A program made the translations under genes and the position numbers. DNA of 64,000 bases, from assembly GCA_026122225.1 (NCBI GenBank), contig JANEZZ010001570.1, forward strand, positions 6,386,501 to 6,450,500. The letters run 5' to 3'. Position 1 is the first letter of the stretch; each line of letters starts with the position of its first letter. The DNA comes from Heloderma charlesbogerti (Eukaryota; Chordata; Lepidosauria; Squamata; Helodermatidae). The notes below the pieces were generated by a model. The model searched no databases, had not been told where the DNA came from, and was given only the letters and a program-made list of their open reading frames with translations. Shown in pieces: positions 33,655-45,942 of this stretch.

Positions 33655-36600
33655 TCCATCTTCTGGCCTTCGTTTGCTGCTCTGCAATGCCAGGTCTGGT
33701 ACCCAGAAAACATCCCTCATCCATGACATGATCCTGGATGAGGGTGCAGACCAGGCATGTATTATGGAGACCTGGCTGGCTGAGGCTGCTGCTCCAACTC
33801 TGGCAGCCATGTGCTCAGGATTTTTGTACGCACAGTAGCCGAGGGCTGGGGAGCGGGGAGGAAGAGTGGCTGATATCTATCAGGAGTCCTTGGTCTTCAC
33901 CAGACCCCCTCTCTGGGAGACCAAGGTTGCTGAGTGCATGTACTAGAAGCTGGGCCCGAAGGGCAGTCTGGGGATTATGCTCATGTACCGTCCACCCCTC
34001 TGTAAAACTGACTCCCTGGCTGAGGTGCCTGAGGTGGTCTCTGATGTGCACGTGCAGTCCCTAACTTATTGGTGTTGGGGGACTAGGGATGTACGAAAGT
34101 CACTTACCTGGTCTCGCAGCTTGCTTTGCGGTTGGGGGGGGCGCTTCATTTCTCCCCCCGAAGTTCAGGCCGGGGGGGGGAGGCTTCCTGCCTCGCCCGG
34201 CCGAAATTCAGGCCGGGGAGAAGCGCCCCGTCTCCCCGGCCGCGAACTTCAAAAGAAAAAAAAAAAAAGCCCCGTGATAGGCTACGTAACGATTTACGTA
34301 GCCTATCATGGCTGACTTTGCAAATCTAGCCATGATTATTACGTTAATCATTACGTAGCCTATCACAGGGGCTTTTTTTTTTTTTTTTACTTTTCTTGTA
34401 ATGGCGGCAGCGGCAGCCAGTCGAAAGACCAGCTGCCGCCCCCGCCCCTGATGAAGACCTGCCGAACCGCCGCCGGGACCTGCCGCCGGGAGCGACATTC
34501 GTAAAAGGTAAGTCCCATCCCAGGGGGGGGGGGCGGAGAATTTCTCCCCGAACCTTCGGAGGACCGAATGCGTTGGCACTCGGCCCCCCGAAGTTTCGGG
34601 GAGAAATTCTCCCCCATCCCTAAGTACATTGAGAGGCCGTCCTCATGGGGGCACCTCAGGACTTCATGGAAATCATGGCTTCCCAGGAGCAGTACCCTAT
34701 TCCAACTGGGCCTACCCATGTAGCCGGTCATGTGCTAGACCTTGTGTTTGTTTCTGGAGAAGCAGGGAGTGATCTGGAAGTCGGGGTATATCCACCCCCC
34801 CTTGTCATGGTCAGATCACTATCTGGTGATGTTGGACTTCTCGGTTCCACAACCCCTCTGCAGGGGTGGAGGACCCGTTATAATGGTCTGCCCCAGGCAT
34901 CTTATGGATCTGAATGGATTCCTGAACATGCTTGGGGATTCTCTGGAGCACGCAAACAACCAGCCAGTCAGGACCCTGGTGAGTGGCTAGAATGCTGCAA
35001 TCACTGGGGCATTAGATCAGGTGGCTCCGAAACACCCTATCCCCCTGAACAGGATTCAAACTGCACTATGGTTCAATCCGCGATTACAAGTCCTGAAACA
35101 GGAGTAGAGAACCAGCGGCGGAAGTCTTGCTCCAAAGACGATCGGACACAGGCTAGAGCTGTATCTTCAGCCTATCAAGTGGTGGTGAAGGCGGCAAAAA
35201 AGGAATACTATGCTTTTTTTTCTAGTGTCCGTAGAGTGCTGTCCCAGGAGGCTGTTCCAAGTGGTCCAGAACCTGGTCAATGGTCCAGTTGCTCCAGAAC
35301 CGCTGGAGCATTCTAAGGCTTCCTGTTAGGCCTTGGCAAGGCACTTTGTGGATAAAATTGATCGGATCTGGAGTGTTATTCCGTGCGCCGTGGATACAGA
35401 GGCAGCCTGTGGCAAACTGGTTTTGTGGGATCGGTTCCAGCTTCTTCCTTCTGATGACAAGGTACTTTCATCTGTAAAGCCGACACCCTGCTTACTTGAT
35501 CCTTGCCCATCTTGGCTCATTGTGAGCTGCAGAGAGAGATTGGGTGAGGGGATTACGGTGGTGGTGAATGCCTCCCTTGAGTAGGGAGTGATGCCATCAG
35601 CCCTCAAGGAGGCAGTAATAAGACCGCTCTTAAACAAGCCCTCCTTGGATCCCCAAGTTTTGAACAACTTTCGCCCAGTCTCGAATCTGCCATTTTGGGG
35701 CAAGATCATTGAGTGGGTGGTGGCAATGCAGTTGAAGGCACACTTGGAAGAAGCTGATTATCTAGATCCATTTCAATCGGGCTTCAGGCCTGGGCATGGG
35801 ACAGAAATGGCCTTGGTCACCTTGGTGGATGATATGAGGAGGGCTTTGGATAGGGGTGAATACTCCTTCCTTGTTCTCCTTGACCTCTCAGTGGCTTTTG
35901 ATACCGTTGACCACGGTATACTCCTGGACCGCCTGGAGAGGATGGGCATTGGAGACATCGTATTACAGTGGTTCCGGTCCTTCCTCTCCGGCAGGTACCA
36001 GAGGGTAGCAATGGGAGAGGAGGTGTCGGACCCATGGCCACTCACGTGTGGGGTGCCACAGGGTTCCATCCTCTCCCTGATACTATTTAACATCTATGTG
36101 AAGCCGCTGGGGGCTATCATCAGAAGGTTTGAGGTGCGGTGTCATCAATATGCAGATGACATGAAGCTCTACCTCTCGTTCAAATCTTCACCAGGGTTGG
36201 CCGTGGAATCCCTGTATAAATGTCTGGAGACAGTGAGTGGCTGGATGGGGAGGAATAAGCTGAAGCTGAACCTTGACAAGACCGAGGTACTTTTGGTGGG
36301 AGACAAGAAGAGGTTGGGGGATGTTGACCTGGTGCTGAATGGGGTATAGCTACCCTTGAAAGACCAGGTCCACAGCCTGGGGGTCATTTTAGACTCCCAG
36401 CTGTCCATGGAGGCTCAGGTGTCAGCCGTGAGCTGGCAGCATTGTACCAACTCCATCTGATATGGCAGCTGCGCCCCTATGTTCCCAACCATCTGCTCCC
36501 ATCGATAGTACATGCCCTGGTCTCCTCTTGTCTAGACTACTGTAATGTGCTCTACGTGGGGTTGCGCTTGAAGAAAGTTCAGAAGCTGCAGCTGGTGCAG

Positions 36601-36783
36601 AACACAGCGGCTGACCTGATTAAAGGCAGTGATCACATCACTCCAGCGCTGAAGGAGTTGCACTGGTTACCAGTTGTTTTCCCGGCCAAATTCAAGGTGT
36701 TGGTTTTGACCTTTAAAACCCTATATGGTTCCGGCCCAGCCTATCTCAAGAAGCACCTCCAGCAACACCAGACAGGCCACTGA
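33655..36783 (+). pseudogene. L2 ORF2 relic with long open RT core
   Basis: Endonuclease start: LRLLLCNARSGTQKTSLIHD near 33664, then METWLAE, and LVLGDFN broken by the inserted element (right half ERPSSWG near 34632). SWSDHYLV lies near 34810, preserving the SDH triad. The RT core is open for 253 codons at 35588-36349: NNFRPVSNLPFWGKI, DPFQSGFRPGHGTE, motif A VLLDLSVAFDTVDHGILLDR, CGVPQGSILS, YADDMKLYLSF and NKLKLNLDKTEVLLVG. A stop ends it, and the C-terminal domain with SCLDYCNVLYVGLRL and LHWLPVV follows in another frame to 36783. Catalytic residues of both domains survive but the frame is broken many times. Confidence 0.88.
34084..34622. mobile_element. TAGGG-ended inverted-repeat element, copy 2
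   Basis: The 539 bp element starts TAGGGATGTACGAAAG and ends TTCTCCCCCATCCCTA, matching both termini of copy 1 in the same plus-strand orientation. A 32-base near-palindrome at 34276-34307, GATAGGCTACGTAA and TTTACGTAGCCTATC, is repeated in part near 34351-34365. The whole centre (AAAAAAAGCCCC to GGGGCTTTTTTT) can fold as a large nested hairpin. CpG-rich arms contain repeated CCGGGGAG and CCCCGAA motifs and matching halves such as TTTCGGGGAGAAATTCTCCC. It interrupts the GDFN region of L2 copy B. The flanking triplets GAC and AGT do not match, unlike the clean GCT of copy 1. Confidence 0.75.
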
Positions 36784-37098
36784 ACAAGATCAGCCTCGGA
36801 TGGCCTTCTCTCTATCCCATCAGCCAGGACAGCTAGGCTGGTGAGGACGAGGGAGAAGGCCTTCTTTGTGGAACTCCCTCCCTACGGAACACCGCCATGC
36901 CCCCTCTTTAATGAGTTTCCGCCACACACTGAAAACTTGCTTATTCAGGCAGGCATTTGGGGTGGGTTAGAGTATTTTAAAATAATGTTTTAATGTATAA
37001 TTTTACTGTTTTAAATTGTACTGTTGTACATCACCCAGAGTGGCCAGGTGATTGGACAGATGGGCAATTAAGAAATAAAATAAATAAATAAATAAATA

Positions 37099-37994
37099 CG
37101 GAGAGCCAATTTTCACGGTACAAGCTCATACCACATGTTCTGAAGAGAAGCTCCATACCAAATGTTGTGAAAGGCTGGAGCAAACATGTGCTGAAACAGG
37201 AGAAAGCTCAGATTTAAATAGCTGATTGAAATATTAGTAATCAAGGTAACAGCTGAGTATGGTGCCCTTTATACTTTAGAGTACTGGCGTGGCAACCATT
37301 TTTCTCTGTGGCCAACCTCATGCAGCTGTCTTCATAAACCATAAAGACTTATTGGGGGCAAAGCGATATAGGAGAATCAGAGTGGACATGAAGGAGATGA
37401 ACCATGGGGAGATCCTCAAGTGCTTCCATACATAAATAGAGTTTATCATCAATAAAATTCTTGCAGCAAGCCTGACTGGGCTGTGTCTGTCCACGTAGCT
37501 CTTCTTGGGACCCCATCTGCTCTTGTGTTTCCATAGGTCAGTACTGAAACAATGATGCATATCCAAACAGGAGTGCACTGCTGCTACCCTAGATTCCCCA
37601 GATAAAAAATTGTACCATGGTATAAAGTTTCCAGAGCTCCAGGGTGTTGCCACTGTTGACCATAGCACCAGTTGAAATATGTATATGTTTCTCACTATCA
37701 ACCACATTCAGCAGGAGTGAGCTAAGCCCAAGTGTACAAGGAAGGATCTTTTCAACTGAAACTCTTCAGAAGAGATGTTAGAAAGGCTTACATTTGACAG
37801 ATGTAAAAACTTATCAACCAACTAACTTTTAGAGTTACTTACTCACTGGGTTGACACGACATCTTGTCATTCGTTATGGCTTATTTAAGCCATAAAGAGC
37901 CATGGTACCTGTGGGGGCCATCCTGAACATTCAACAGCCAACTTGTCATCATGTCTTGTGACTCTAGCAAGCAGGGGATATGCAAGAGTTCGCA
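37099..37994. other. Non-coding stretch; possible relic of a CATGG-type MITE
   Basis: No gene is supported. Around 37850-37965, TTGACACGACATC, GGCTTATTTAAGCC and GTCATCATGTCTTGTGAC suggest a diverged palindromic element related to the one at 45906 and 52439, but boundaries cannot be set. Confidence 0.4.
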
Positions 37995-38142
37995 CAACCT
38001 AGGGCCAGTCACACACACACACACACACACTCAGCCCAACCTCCTTCATATTGTTGTTTTGAGGATAAAACAGGGTAACGCCCACCCATGCATTTTGCTG
38101 TGAGCTGCTTGGAGGAAGGGAGGGATATAAACATGAGAAATA
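37995..38142 (+). mobile_element. MIR-like SINE fragment with a CA microsatellite
   Basis: The order ACCTAGGGCCAGTCAC, CTCAGCCCAACCTCC, ATTGTTGTTTTGAGGATAAA, GAGCTGCTTGGAGG and GGGATATAAAC matches the middle and 3' part of the SINE at 30845-31093. A CA run (about 38010-38030) has expanded inside it. The tRNA-like head is missing. Confidence 0.75.
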
Positions 38143-38203
38143 ATGGATACACACATGTGGCTGTGATTATAATGTTACATTGCAAGAGCTAGTAAGTGTA
38201 GAA

Positions 38204-38553
38204 CAGGGGTATTGGACCTCTTTCAGCCCAAAGGCCAAATTCCATTTTGGACAAGCTCTTGGGGACCACATTCCAATGATGATCAGGGTCAAATACAAAA
38301 GGGGTAAAAAAATACCAGCATGTTTTAGCTTAAAGCTCCTACTGCCAGTAACTCAGCCTTGGGAGAGGCATTTTAACCTTCTAGAATGGGGAAAAAACTG
38401 TGCAAAATCCGGAAAACTACCAGGTGACTGGTATTCGAGAAAAAGGGGATGGAGCAAGGGAAAGGGTGTGGCTACCCAGCAAACCCTGGAGGTTTGGATT
38501 GGGAGCCCCAGTGGGCCAGATTTGGCCCACAGGCCTGAGACTGAACACCCTTG
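38204..38553. mobile_element. Non-autonomous hAT-like element
   Basis: The left end is CAGGGGTATTGGACCTC, with AAGGCCAAATTCC inside. The right end is GGCCAGATTTGGCCCACAGG, CTGAACACCCTTG, which read inverted gives AAGGGTGTTCAGTCTC. Inverted arms are recognisable but diverged. The candidate 8 bp flanks GTGTAGAA and GTATAGGG (the latter taking one terminal base) differ only by three transitions, as expected for an old duplication. No coding capacity. Confidence 0.65.
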
Positions 38554-38561
38554 TATAGGGT

Positions 38562-41258
38562 AGGAACCATATAATGTCTCCTACTCACAACAATGAGTAG
38601 CTCTCTGAAGATCACTTTTTTGAAGTAGAAGTAAAAGTTGGGTACAGGTTCATGAATTACTCATGCCTCGTCACTGGTAACTCTAAAGCTGTTAATTGGT
38701 GTCTTAAAATCATAGGGAATGAAAGCTTTAATTTCTGGAGCTCAGTGTTTCAGACAACTTTTTACACAGAGGAAAATTAAGTTGTTTTTCTCCCTTATGA
38801 CCACCAGCTGGCTGATATCTAAGCCCCACAAAATCACTAGTAGAAATGTGAGAAACCTGTCTCTTTATTCCCACAGTTTCTCCACTTGCCTCCCCACAAT
38901 CTCCAATGTGCATAAGAATTCCACAGACATCAAGACTGTTGCTTTTTTACCCTGAGAAAGCATGGTGAAAAACTGATCAATAATGTGGCAGAAGTCTGGC
39001 ACATGCATGTTGGCATTTTATATGCACAAAAAATGTATGCACAGAAATGCTGGCTGTGTGCCACAATTTACATTCCATTTTGCTGCCTTGCCCTGACACA
39101 CAAGCAAACATGCAATTTGAGGAAGGAAAAAAGAATACAGTTAGATCTGAAAGCATACACACACATAGACCATGATGGAAAGTGCCAGCTACAGGACTAA
39201 AGGAAATGTTTTGCTTTTTTATGATCTGCATTCTTCTGGTGGTGCATAGTTATAAGTGGATAGTTGTCCAATTGAGAGTATTGTAATGCTGATAGACATC
39301 CATATTTGGATGTGCTTTCTGATTTTTTTTTCTCAACTATCTAGCCACTTATTATTTTCCCCACAGTGGAACAATGACAGCTATGTAGGAAAATGAACCC
39401 AGCAAGTCGCTGCACCATGTCTAAGCAATGGACATTTTTGGACTGCCTTCCACACAGACAACACCTGTGTCCCGACCCACTAATTTGTAATGCCTGTGGG
39501 ATCACTGATCCACCCAAGCCCCACCATGCCGCAACCACAAGTGCTTCTTTTGGAGTTCTGTGAGTGCACAGAAACTCTGAAGTAGGAGATTTAGAAATTC
39601 TAAGGAATTTTGTAAATCCTGCTTTGTTAAAGAGTTCTGTCTCATAATTATTCAAGCATCATATGAAGGCTACTGTATAAGTTGTACTTATTAAAACAAA
39701 TGGTAGCTGATGATACTTCAAAGAAGATGGCACAGGAAAACCAGTTAGCTATAGAGAAACACTAGGTGTAGCAGAACTACATGATTGGTGGCAAACACAG
39801 AATTCACAACCGTATGTTTATCATCAGTGTGCCATCAGTGTGCAAAATCAAAGCAGACGAGGGATTTGCAGGGGAGAAGCAGTTGGTGGAAGGTGGTCCA
39901 TACCTTCTGTTCTCTGCTACCACTTATCCTCTACGATCACCTTCCTTGGCTACTTCTTTTGACTGTCAAACACATCTCAGAATCTCCAGCTGGAGAAAAC
40001 CATCAGCCTGGGAGATGAATTGCAGAGGACCCCCTCCCTCGGCCGCCTGCTACTTCTCCCCTCAAATCCCCCTTGCTGCTTTGCACTTCTGTAGCAAATA
40101 AAGGCTTGGGAATCGTCGAGAGAATTTCATCAGTATAGAATAGGCTCTTTGTTTTAATAAAGCAATGTAGTAAGTCACTTTATCTTAAACTGAAATTTAT
40201 GCTTTTCAACTTTCTGACTGTAAGGGTAGAAGGTGACAATATTCCATTTTGTGGATGAATAGATTGCTGCCCTTGCAGAAATTCTACTCCAGGGGAAGAG
40301 AGACACTCAGAAAGGTACTCTGAAAAGATTTTGAAAGTAATCTGTATTTTCCAGTAGAGAGTCTAAAAATTAAATGCAAATATCTGTAGTGATGAAGTCC
40401 ACATGAAGAAAAGGCATGCCATCACTTATTCTGGTACTGGGGTATTGGCCAATTTCAAAGACTGGATAAGAAAACTGGGCCACTATTTTCATTAAAATTT
40501 TTGTTCATGGGAATGCTACCTTAAGCCAAATCTTTGAATTTAAGTCAAAACAATGGAAGCAATTATATATATATTTGCTTCTTCAGATATCAGACACACA
40601 TGTTCTGAGACTCCAGGGGTAACTCAGAAAAACTATGTCCGAGGGCTGCTTCATCCATAATATTTTCCTTGCATGAGCACACATATAATAGCCCCACTAT
40701 AACAACAAATACATCCTGGTCCACTTCCACATGCATATTGTGCAGTGGTTTGAGCAGTAAGTGCAAGTAAGTAAGTGCAAGGCTGACACATAAACAAAGT
40801 TATTCCCATCAGCAGAACCACTATTTAGCTTTTAAGCATATGCACTATTGCTAAAGCACTATTTGCTCAAAAGCAAGAGTCAGCAAGCTAATAATGGTAT
40901 TCAGGCCACTTTTCACTTTGTAATAACTTCTTTCCAGTTGGCTGAAGGCATCTGCCATGTTTGTAAATGAAACTTAAATCACAAAAACACATCTCTACTG
41001 GAGGGCTTACAGTGAATTTTTCTGTTTATTTGTAGCTATTAATATGAAAACAGCCTGATCTTCTTTACTTACAGACTATTCACTTGCGACCAATATGAAC
41101 ATTGGTTCATTCTGATGGCAATAAAGATTTGTATTGATAAAGTATTTTCTTCAAGAAGGGACAACGTAATTTTGAGAGTGGCACTAAAGAGAAAAACAGC
41201 CATTTTAATTCTGGCTTGAAGAAGAAGAAAAAATTATACACATTTGTTTTACTCAAAT
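38562..41258. other. Non-coding stretch, nothing firmly recognised
   Basis: No supported exon. The segment 39780-40140 ends with GCAAATAAAGGCTTGGG, which resembles a polyadenylation site of an LTR, but I see no matching ends or second copy. Confidence 0.45.
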
Positions 41259-41690
41259 AATAATAATAAACCACCGACTATACTTAAAAAAATCTCTAAG
41301 CAGTTTACAAGAATACATTTCTTGTACACATAACATTTATATAAAGCATTACTAAAATATTAAAACCAATTAAAACCAATACAACACCATAATTTAAAAA
41401 AAAAAACAGACTGGGCAGTACACTCACTCAGGGAAGGCCTAGATAAAGAAATGGGTCTTTAGTTCACACCTAAAGCATACTACTGCTGGCACCTAAAGCA
41501 TGCTCAAGCATGCTACCTGGGGGGGGGGGGTCATTCCATAAGGTGGGTGCCACCATGGAATAGGCCTGCTTCCTCACTACTGCGAGATCGCAATCTGCAG
41601 GCCGTGGTACAACAAGCAATGCCTCCTCCTATGATCTTAACGATCACACAGGTTTGTACTGGAGAAGGCGAATGTTTCATATTCGTATCA
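41259..41690 (-). mobile_element. L2-like 3' end, antisense, diverged subfamily
   Basis: The plus strand opens with AATAATAATAATAAACCACC and TCTCTAAGCAGTTTACAAG, the antisense of an L2-like 3' tail. It continues through AAAACCAATTAAAACCAATA into a degenerate C-terminal coding relic, where minus-strand fragments resemble the GLWNSLP region, near 41530-41650. It is older than copies A to C and has a trinucleotide rather than tetranucleotide tail. Confidence 0.65.
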
Positions 41691-41710
41691 CATAAAGGCA
41701 CAATCCTACC

Positions 41711-42090
41711 TGGATGCCCATCAGTTTCCGAACTCGGAGGCTGACGGGCATCCAATGCAGGGCAGGAAGAGTGTAGAGGCGATCGTCGCCTCGAAGCTCC
41801 TCTCACCCTGCATTTTTGCTAGACAGATGATTTTGCCCATCTAGCTGGGGCTCTGTGGAATGGGAGAGAAGGAGGCTGGGGTGGATGGAGAATTCCTCAT
41901 AAGCCGGCCGCCCCTGCCTCCTCCCCTGTCCGCCCACAGAGCCGCCCCCTTTCCTTCCTCTCCGAGCTTGCATTTGCAAGCTCGTAGAAGCAGCCAGTGC
42001 AGTTCTCTCCATGCCAGTTCTAAGGGGAAGGGGGAAGGGGCGGGGAACTCAGACTCTGGGACCAAAGTTGGAGCACTGTCTCCAGCCTCA
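41711..42090. repeat. GC-rich inverted-repeat cluster, possible MITE
   Basis: GGATGCCCATCAG near 41711 pairs with CTGACGGGCATCC near 41741 (12 of 13 bases). CGATCGTCGCC lies nearby in a second small fold. At 41963-41984, CGAGCTTGCA and TGCAAGCTCG form a perfect 10 bp stem with a 2-base loop. The region is markedly GC-richer than its surroundings, with several CpG sites and a GGGGCGGGG box near 42036. It could be a foldback element or a small regulatory island. Confidence 0.55.
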
Positions 42091-42933
42091 GATCCAGGAA
42101 TCCAAAATATCCTATGGTCCCCAGACTCTGTCTGGATTGCTCTCTAAGTTAACAAAATCACTTTTAGATTGCACTTTACAGTTAAACTCTCTTGAGAATT
42201 CCTGCACAAATTTCATGCTTTATAGGACAACACTCAAAGATGGCTGACATTTCATTTGGGTCACCTGTTTATATCCAAATAAACTGTCTCTAAAATGACA
42301 TGCTTGGGAAACAAAAATCACAATTAAGGAGGAATATTATAGTCCTATGAAGGTCATGAACCCAGTACTTTCTACCGCCCTGTATTCATCTCTTATCTTT
42401 CAAACGTGCATGATGATTCATGTCTGCATAAATAAAATAAAGAGGTATTTATATGACTATGATCTGTTTGGACAAGTATTTACAATTCTTTGTCTGTTTA
42501 TCTTTAGAATAACTGATGTGTTCCATTGAGTGTTGCCTAAGGACCACTGTATGAATCAATGTCTAAAATGGAACATCTAGGCAACAGACAACCTGACCAC
42601 CAACATTACTGTACCGCTATAGTCTGCATGGAGTTAAGCAGTGGAGGTAGCACTCAAGGTTTCACACCACTACTGTCTTAAGAAGTGCAATATACTTCAC
42701 CGCCACTCCTCTCATTTTCAGCCTCTCCAAGAGTAATAAAAGGGATACACGTACACAGTACGTTTTCTTCACTCTTGATCTATACACACATTCCTTCCCA
42801 GGGTCTAGCAGAAATGAGAGAAAGGTGAAATTGACCCCAGCTCCAGGCAAGGAATTCCTTGGATGACCTGCCTTAGCTCTGCATAGACTGAGTTGAGATC
42901 CAGAAATTCACAAGATGAACAGAACAATTCACG
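42091..42933. other. Non-coding stretch, nothing recognised
   Basis: No gene or named repeat supported. Confidence 0.5.
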
Positions 42934-43068
42934 CAACCTTCCCCACACTGGTGCCCATCATAAGTTTTGAACTGTAACTCCCATCATCCCTGCCATTGGT
43001 TATGCTGACTGGAGATGATGGAAGTTGAACTCCAAAACATCAGGAGGGCACCAGATTGGGGAAGGCTG
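42934..43068. mobile_element. Short hAT-like MITE
   Basis: CAACCTTCCCCACACTGGTG on the left and GGGCACCAGATTGGGGAAGG on the right are inverted ends. AACTCCCATCATCC with GATGATGGAAGTTG forms the palindromic interior. Same family as 7248, 16000, 49225 and 57336. Flanking octamers do not match clearly. Confidence 0.8.
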
Positions 43069-45241
43069 ATCGAGGGGGTAGGTGCCCATGTGACAGTGCT
43101 GTCATGATAGGTGAACTTAGAAATCAGGCCTGAACAGAACATAATGAAGTTGAGACAATGAGAATTTCTACACCAGCCTAAAATCACACAACTTTACTGG
43201 GGCTTCCTGCTTCTGTTTTAAATGCAGGCTCACAATGGGCTCCTTTTACATGCACTTCCCTCCCCCCCCCCCCGTTCCCCCGCCCCTTATCTGTGTGTTC
43301 TATATGTTTCATTATACATCCACTAGATGACACTGTGGTCTAGCTCCTCTTATTGTGGGATTTCCTTTTTTCACGGAAACTCAACACACTGTAATTTGAC
43401 AGCTCATTATCTCTGATCTTTTGAAAAATGGGACAAAGGTCATTTAGTGCAGGAGACGCTCTGGAGGTTGACGGTGTCATGTAAAGGGCCCACAAACATC
43501 TGTGAGTAACCAAACCCAATAGCAGGATAAAAGCTCCATGTGGAGAAGCCCTCAATTTAAGAACGTTAGGAAACAAAGTGTAGAATTCTTCAGTACTTCA
43601 CAAATTTTTATCAGCATGATCCACCAGTAAGTAATGAAGCAATAAATCACCACAAAGTTAAAAGGGCAATGATATATATTAATGCTAAAACAACCTGTAG
43701 TGTAGAGTTGTGTTAACTAGAATGGATTATTTAAGGACAGTTTATCAGAGAGAGTTTACAATCTCTTCCTAATATAAAACACTGCAGACCAGTGTATTTC
43801 CATCCTTAACTTTAAAAGGTATCATGATTCACTACATTGTACAAATAGACTCAGAACTGTTGTAGTTTAAACATGGAAAAACAGGTAAAAAAATATGTTT
43901 GGTATCTTCACCAGATGAGAGCATGTGAATGCTCAGTCGAATTACTCTTTAGTACTCTCAGTTTCTGTAACACCTATATGTTTCTATGTGAAAGAAATTC
44001 AAACTGTGTTATCGTTCAGATGATATCTGGAGGAACTGGAATAAAAAGGAAATAAAACTTCAAGATTACTGTGTTTTTTTGGTAAGGGTAGACAAATTAA
44101 TATTTTCATGTCAATCCGAAAAGTAACACATATGAAAACAGAGGCTTTAAGAGTGGAATGGGCCAAAGGATCCCACAGGTGAAATGTAGCCAGCTATAAT
44201 GACCAATACTAATCAGATTTGACCATTACTGTGTCTCACAAAGGGTTTTTAATCCCGTCTGGACAAAATGTACAGCTGAATAGGAAGAAAGAGGGCTGCT
44301 TTTCTTTCAGGATTTGCCTCCAGCTGTTCAGAAGAAGAAAGCAGAGTTTAAACACAAACACATTTGTCTTTCTTTTCCCATTTTAAATTGCACATAGAAG
44401 CCCTTACTCCAGACAGTCAAAAATATGTTCTTGAACATCTGTGTGTGGAGTGAGTAACTAACACAACTTCTCATCAACAGTCTAAATCCCACTATGAGTA
44501 TTAGTGTGGGAAAAGGTCTACAGAGTTGTTCTGTTGTTTTTATTGTACTGTATTTATATGAATAGGGTTTTTTCCCTCTGCACGGTTGTACACTATCCTG
44601 GAATCCTTTCAATGAAGAGTGATTAAGAAATATTTTAAGTAAATATATAAATAAAATGTAGCTGATTCTTTTGAAGTTACCTTTTCAAATGGTTGCTTAA
44701 AACGGTGTCATCTTCTCTTTAAAAAACATAGTGGCATTAATCTTCTCAGAAGAGGAGACTGTAATGCACAGAGCTGATGTTTGTATAATCAGCTTTCCTT
44801 CAGTATTCTCTAGCTATGTCCTTTAAAAGGGGTGTCTGGGTGGGGGAAGGAGAAGAACTGGCCTGTTCATTTCCTCCTCTCTCATGAAAACCTCAGTGTT
44901 CTGCTGGTTCAAGACCTATTCAGTGTAGTAGCTCTCTTGCCAAGGAATCTGGCTACAAGATTGTTTCTCATGCATGTAACAGGGTTTAGTCTGAAAAAGG
45001 AGGTGGGAAAAGGGGAAGTTAAGAACACATGAACAGTTTACAGTCAGCCAGATCCAGTTATTCCCCTGGCACAAGATCATCCTATAGCAGTGCTTGCTTG
45101 ACAACAGAGTTGGGGAATCTTTTCTCTATCACAGGCTCTTGGCTCAAAAAACAGGGGGTGTGGGGTGGAATCAATCAAGAAAAAAGCAGAAATATAGAAG
45201 CTGCAACTTCCTTTATCACCTCTCCCTCCTTGTTGTATGTG
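43069..45241. other. Non-coding stretch with one LINE-like tail
   Basis: No gene is supported. A C run (43262-43273) and a degenerate L2-type tail (about 44530-44656) are the only recognised items. Confidence 0.5.
44530..44656 (+). mobile_element. Degenerate L2-type 3' tail
   Basis: TTGTACACTATCCTGGAATC, then GTGATTAAGAAATATTTTAA and AAATATATAAATAAAA follow the order of the L2 copy B tail near 37020-37098, with many substitutions. Confidence 0.55.
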
Positions 45242-45300
45242 TGTTTATTTATTTCATTTATAGAACAAATAGCTCTCAAGGTGGCTCAAACAATAAAATA
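45242..45300 (-). mobile_element. LINE or SINE 3' tail, antisense fragment
   Basis: TTTATTTATTTCATTTATAG and AGCTCTCAAGGTGGCTCA are the antisense of a common reptile LINE or SINE 3' end. Too short to assign a family. Confidence 0.5.
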
Positions 45301-45308
45301 GGGTAAAA

Positions 45309-45421
45309 CAACAAGAGGACTGTAATCCATGAAAGCCTATGCCATAATAAATTGTTAGTATTTAAAGTGCCACAAGATTCTTCATTGTTTTTGCTATAAC
45401 AGACTAACACAGCTACCCGTT
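45309..45421 (+). repeat. Dispersed amniote repeat ending AACACAGCTACCC
   Basis: CATGAAAGCCTATGCC, AATAAATTGTTAGTATTTAA, AGTGCCACAAGATTCTTCAT and GACTAACACAGCTACCC form a motif series that I know from repeats shared by turtles, crocodilians and squamates. I do not assert its class. A related fragment is at 63311-63395. Confidence 0.6.
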
Positions 45422-45942
45422 TGGTGGGGGTGAGATCTAAACATCTAAATGTATAGGTTTTGGTAGATAGTCTTTCACTGTGTTCAGGTCAAGAGCCAAA
45501 GGATTGCTCTATGTATGTAGTAGAGAGTTGCCATCTCTCCCCATTGGAACAGGACTAGTCAAAATGAAACTGGTGACGCTTTTTCCTAGGATGATGTTGC
45601 ACTACTGGAGGAAAGCTTCACCTCTCCATTTTCTGCCTATCATACAGCTACTTAAAGGCACAGGAGCCCAGCCTCAAGGAAAAATGTGGAAATAGCAGCT
45701 CTTTTCCCTTCCATCTTTCCCTTCCATATCGCTGGCAAGCTGCTGCTGTCACAGCAGGCTGGTTAAGCAGGGTTTGGCTATCCTAGTGTACTTTACACAT
45801 GGCTGGTTCCTAGAGAGAAGAACACACTAGCCAGTGAGGCTTTTGACAGCACTAGAGAAAGGATTCTTGGCTAGTACTAGGAACATAGGAAGCTGCCTTA
45901 TACTGGGCCAGTTTGTACCATCACCATGGGTTAAATAAATAA

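Larger units (their letters stand above)
33461..37098 (+). mobile_element. L2-clade LINE copy B, longest L2 in the window
   Basis: It runs from a GC-rich leader through endonuclease and RT to a 3' UTR with TTGTACATCACCCAGAGTGG and a final TAAATAAATAAATAAATA tail at about 37098. The 12 bp duplication at its left edge shows that BovB copy 2 was inserted into pre-existing sequence, probably this L2 itself, so its true start lies left of 30164. A TAGGG-ended element (34084-34622) interrupts the endonuclease coding part. Confidence 0.85.

Noticed and set aside
37990..38030. CRISPR-like or functional array in the CA-rich patch
   Set aside because: It is a plain CA microsatellite inside a SINE relic. 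There are no spaced direct repeats, and the DNA is vertebrate.
39780..40140. Solo LTR suggested by an AATAAAGG motif
   Set aside because: No paired ends or duplication; a single AATAAA is weak evidence.
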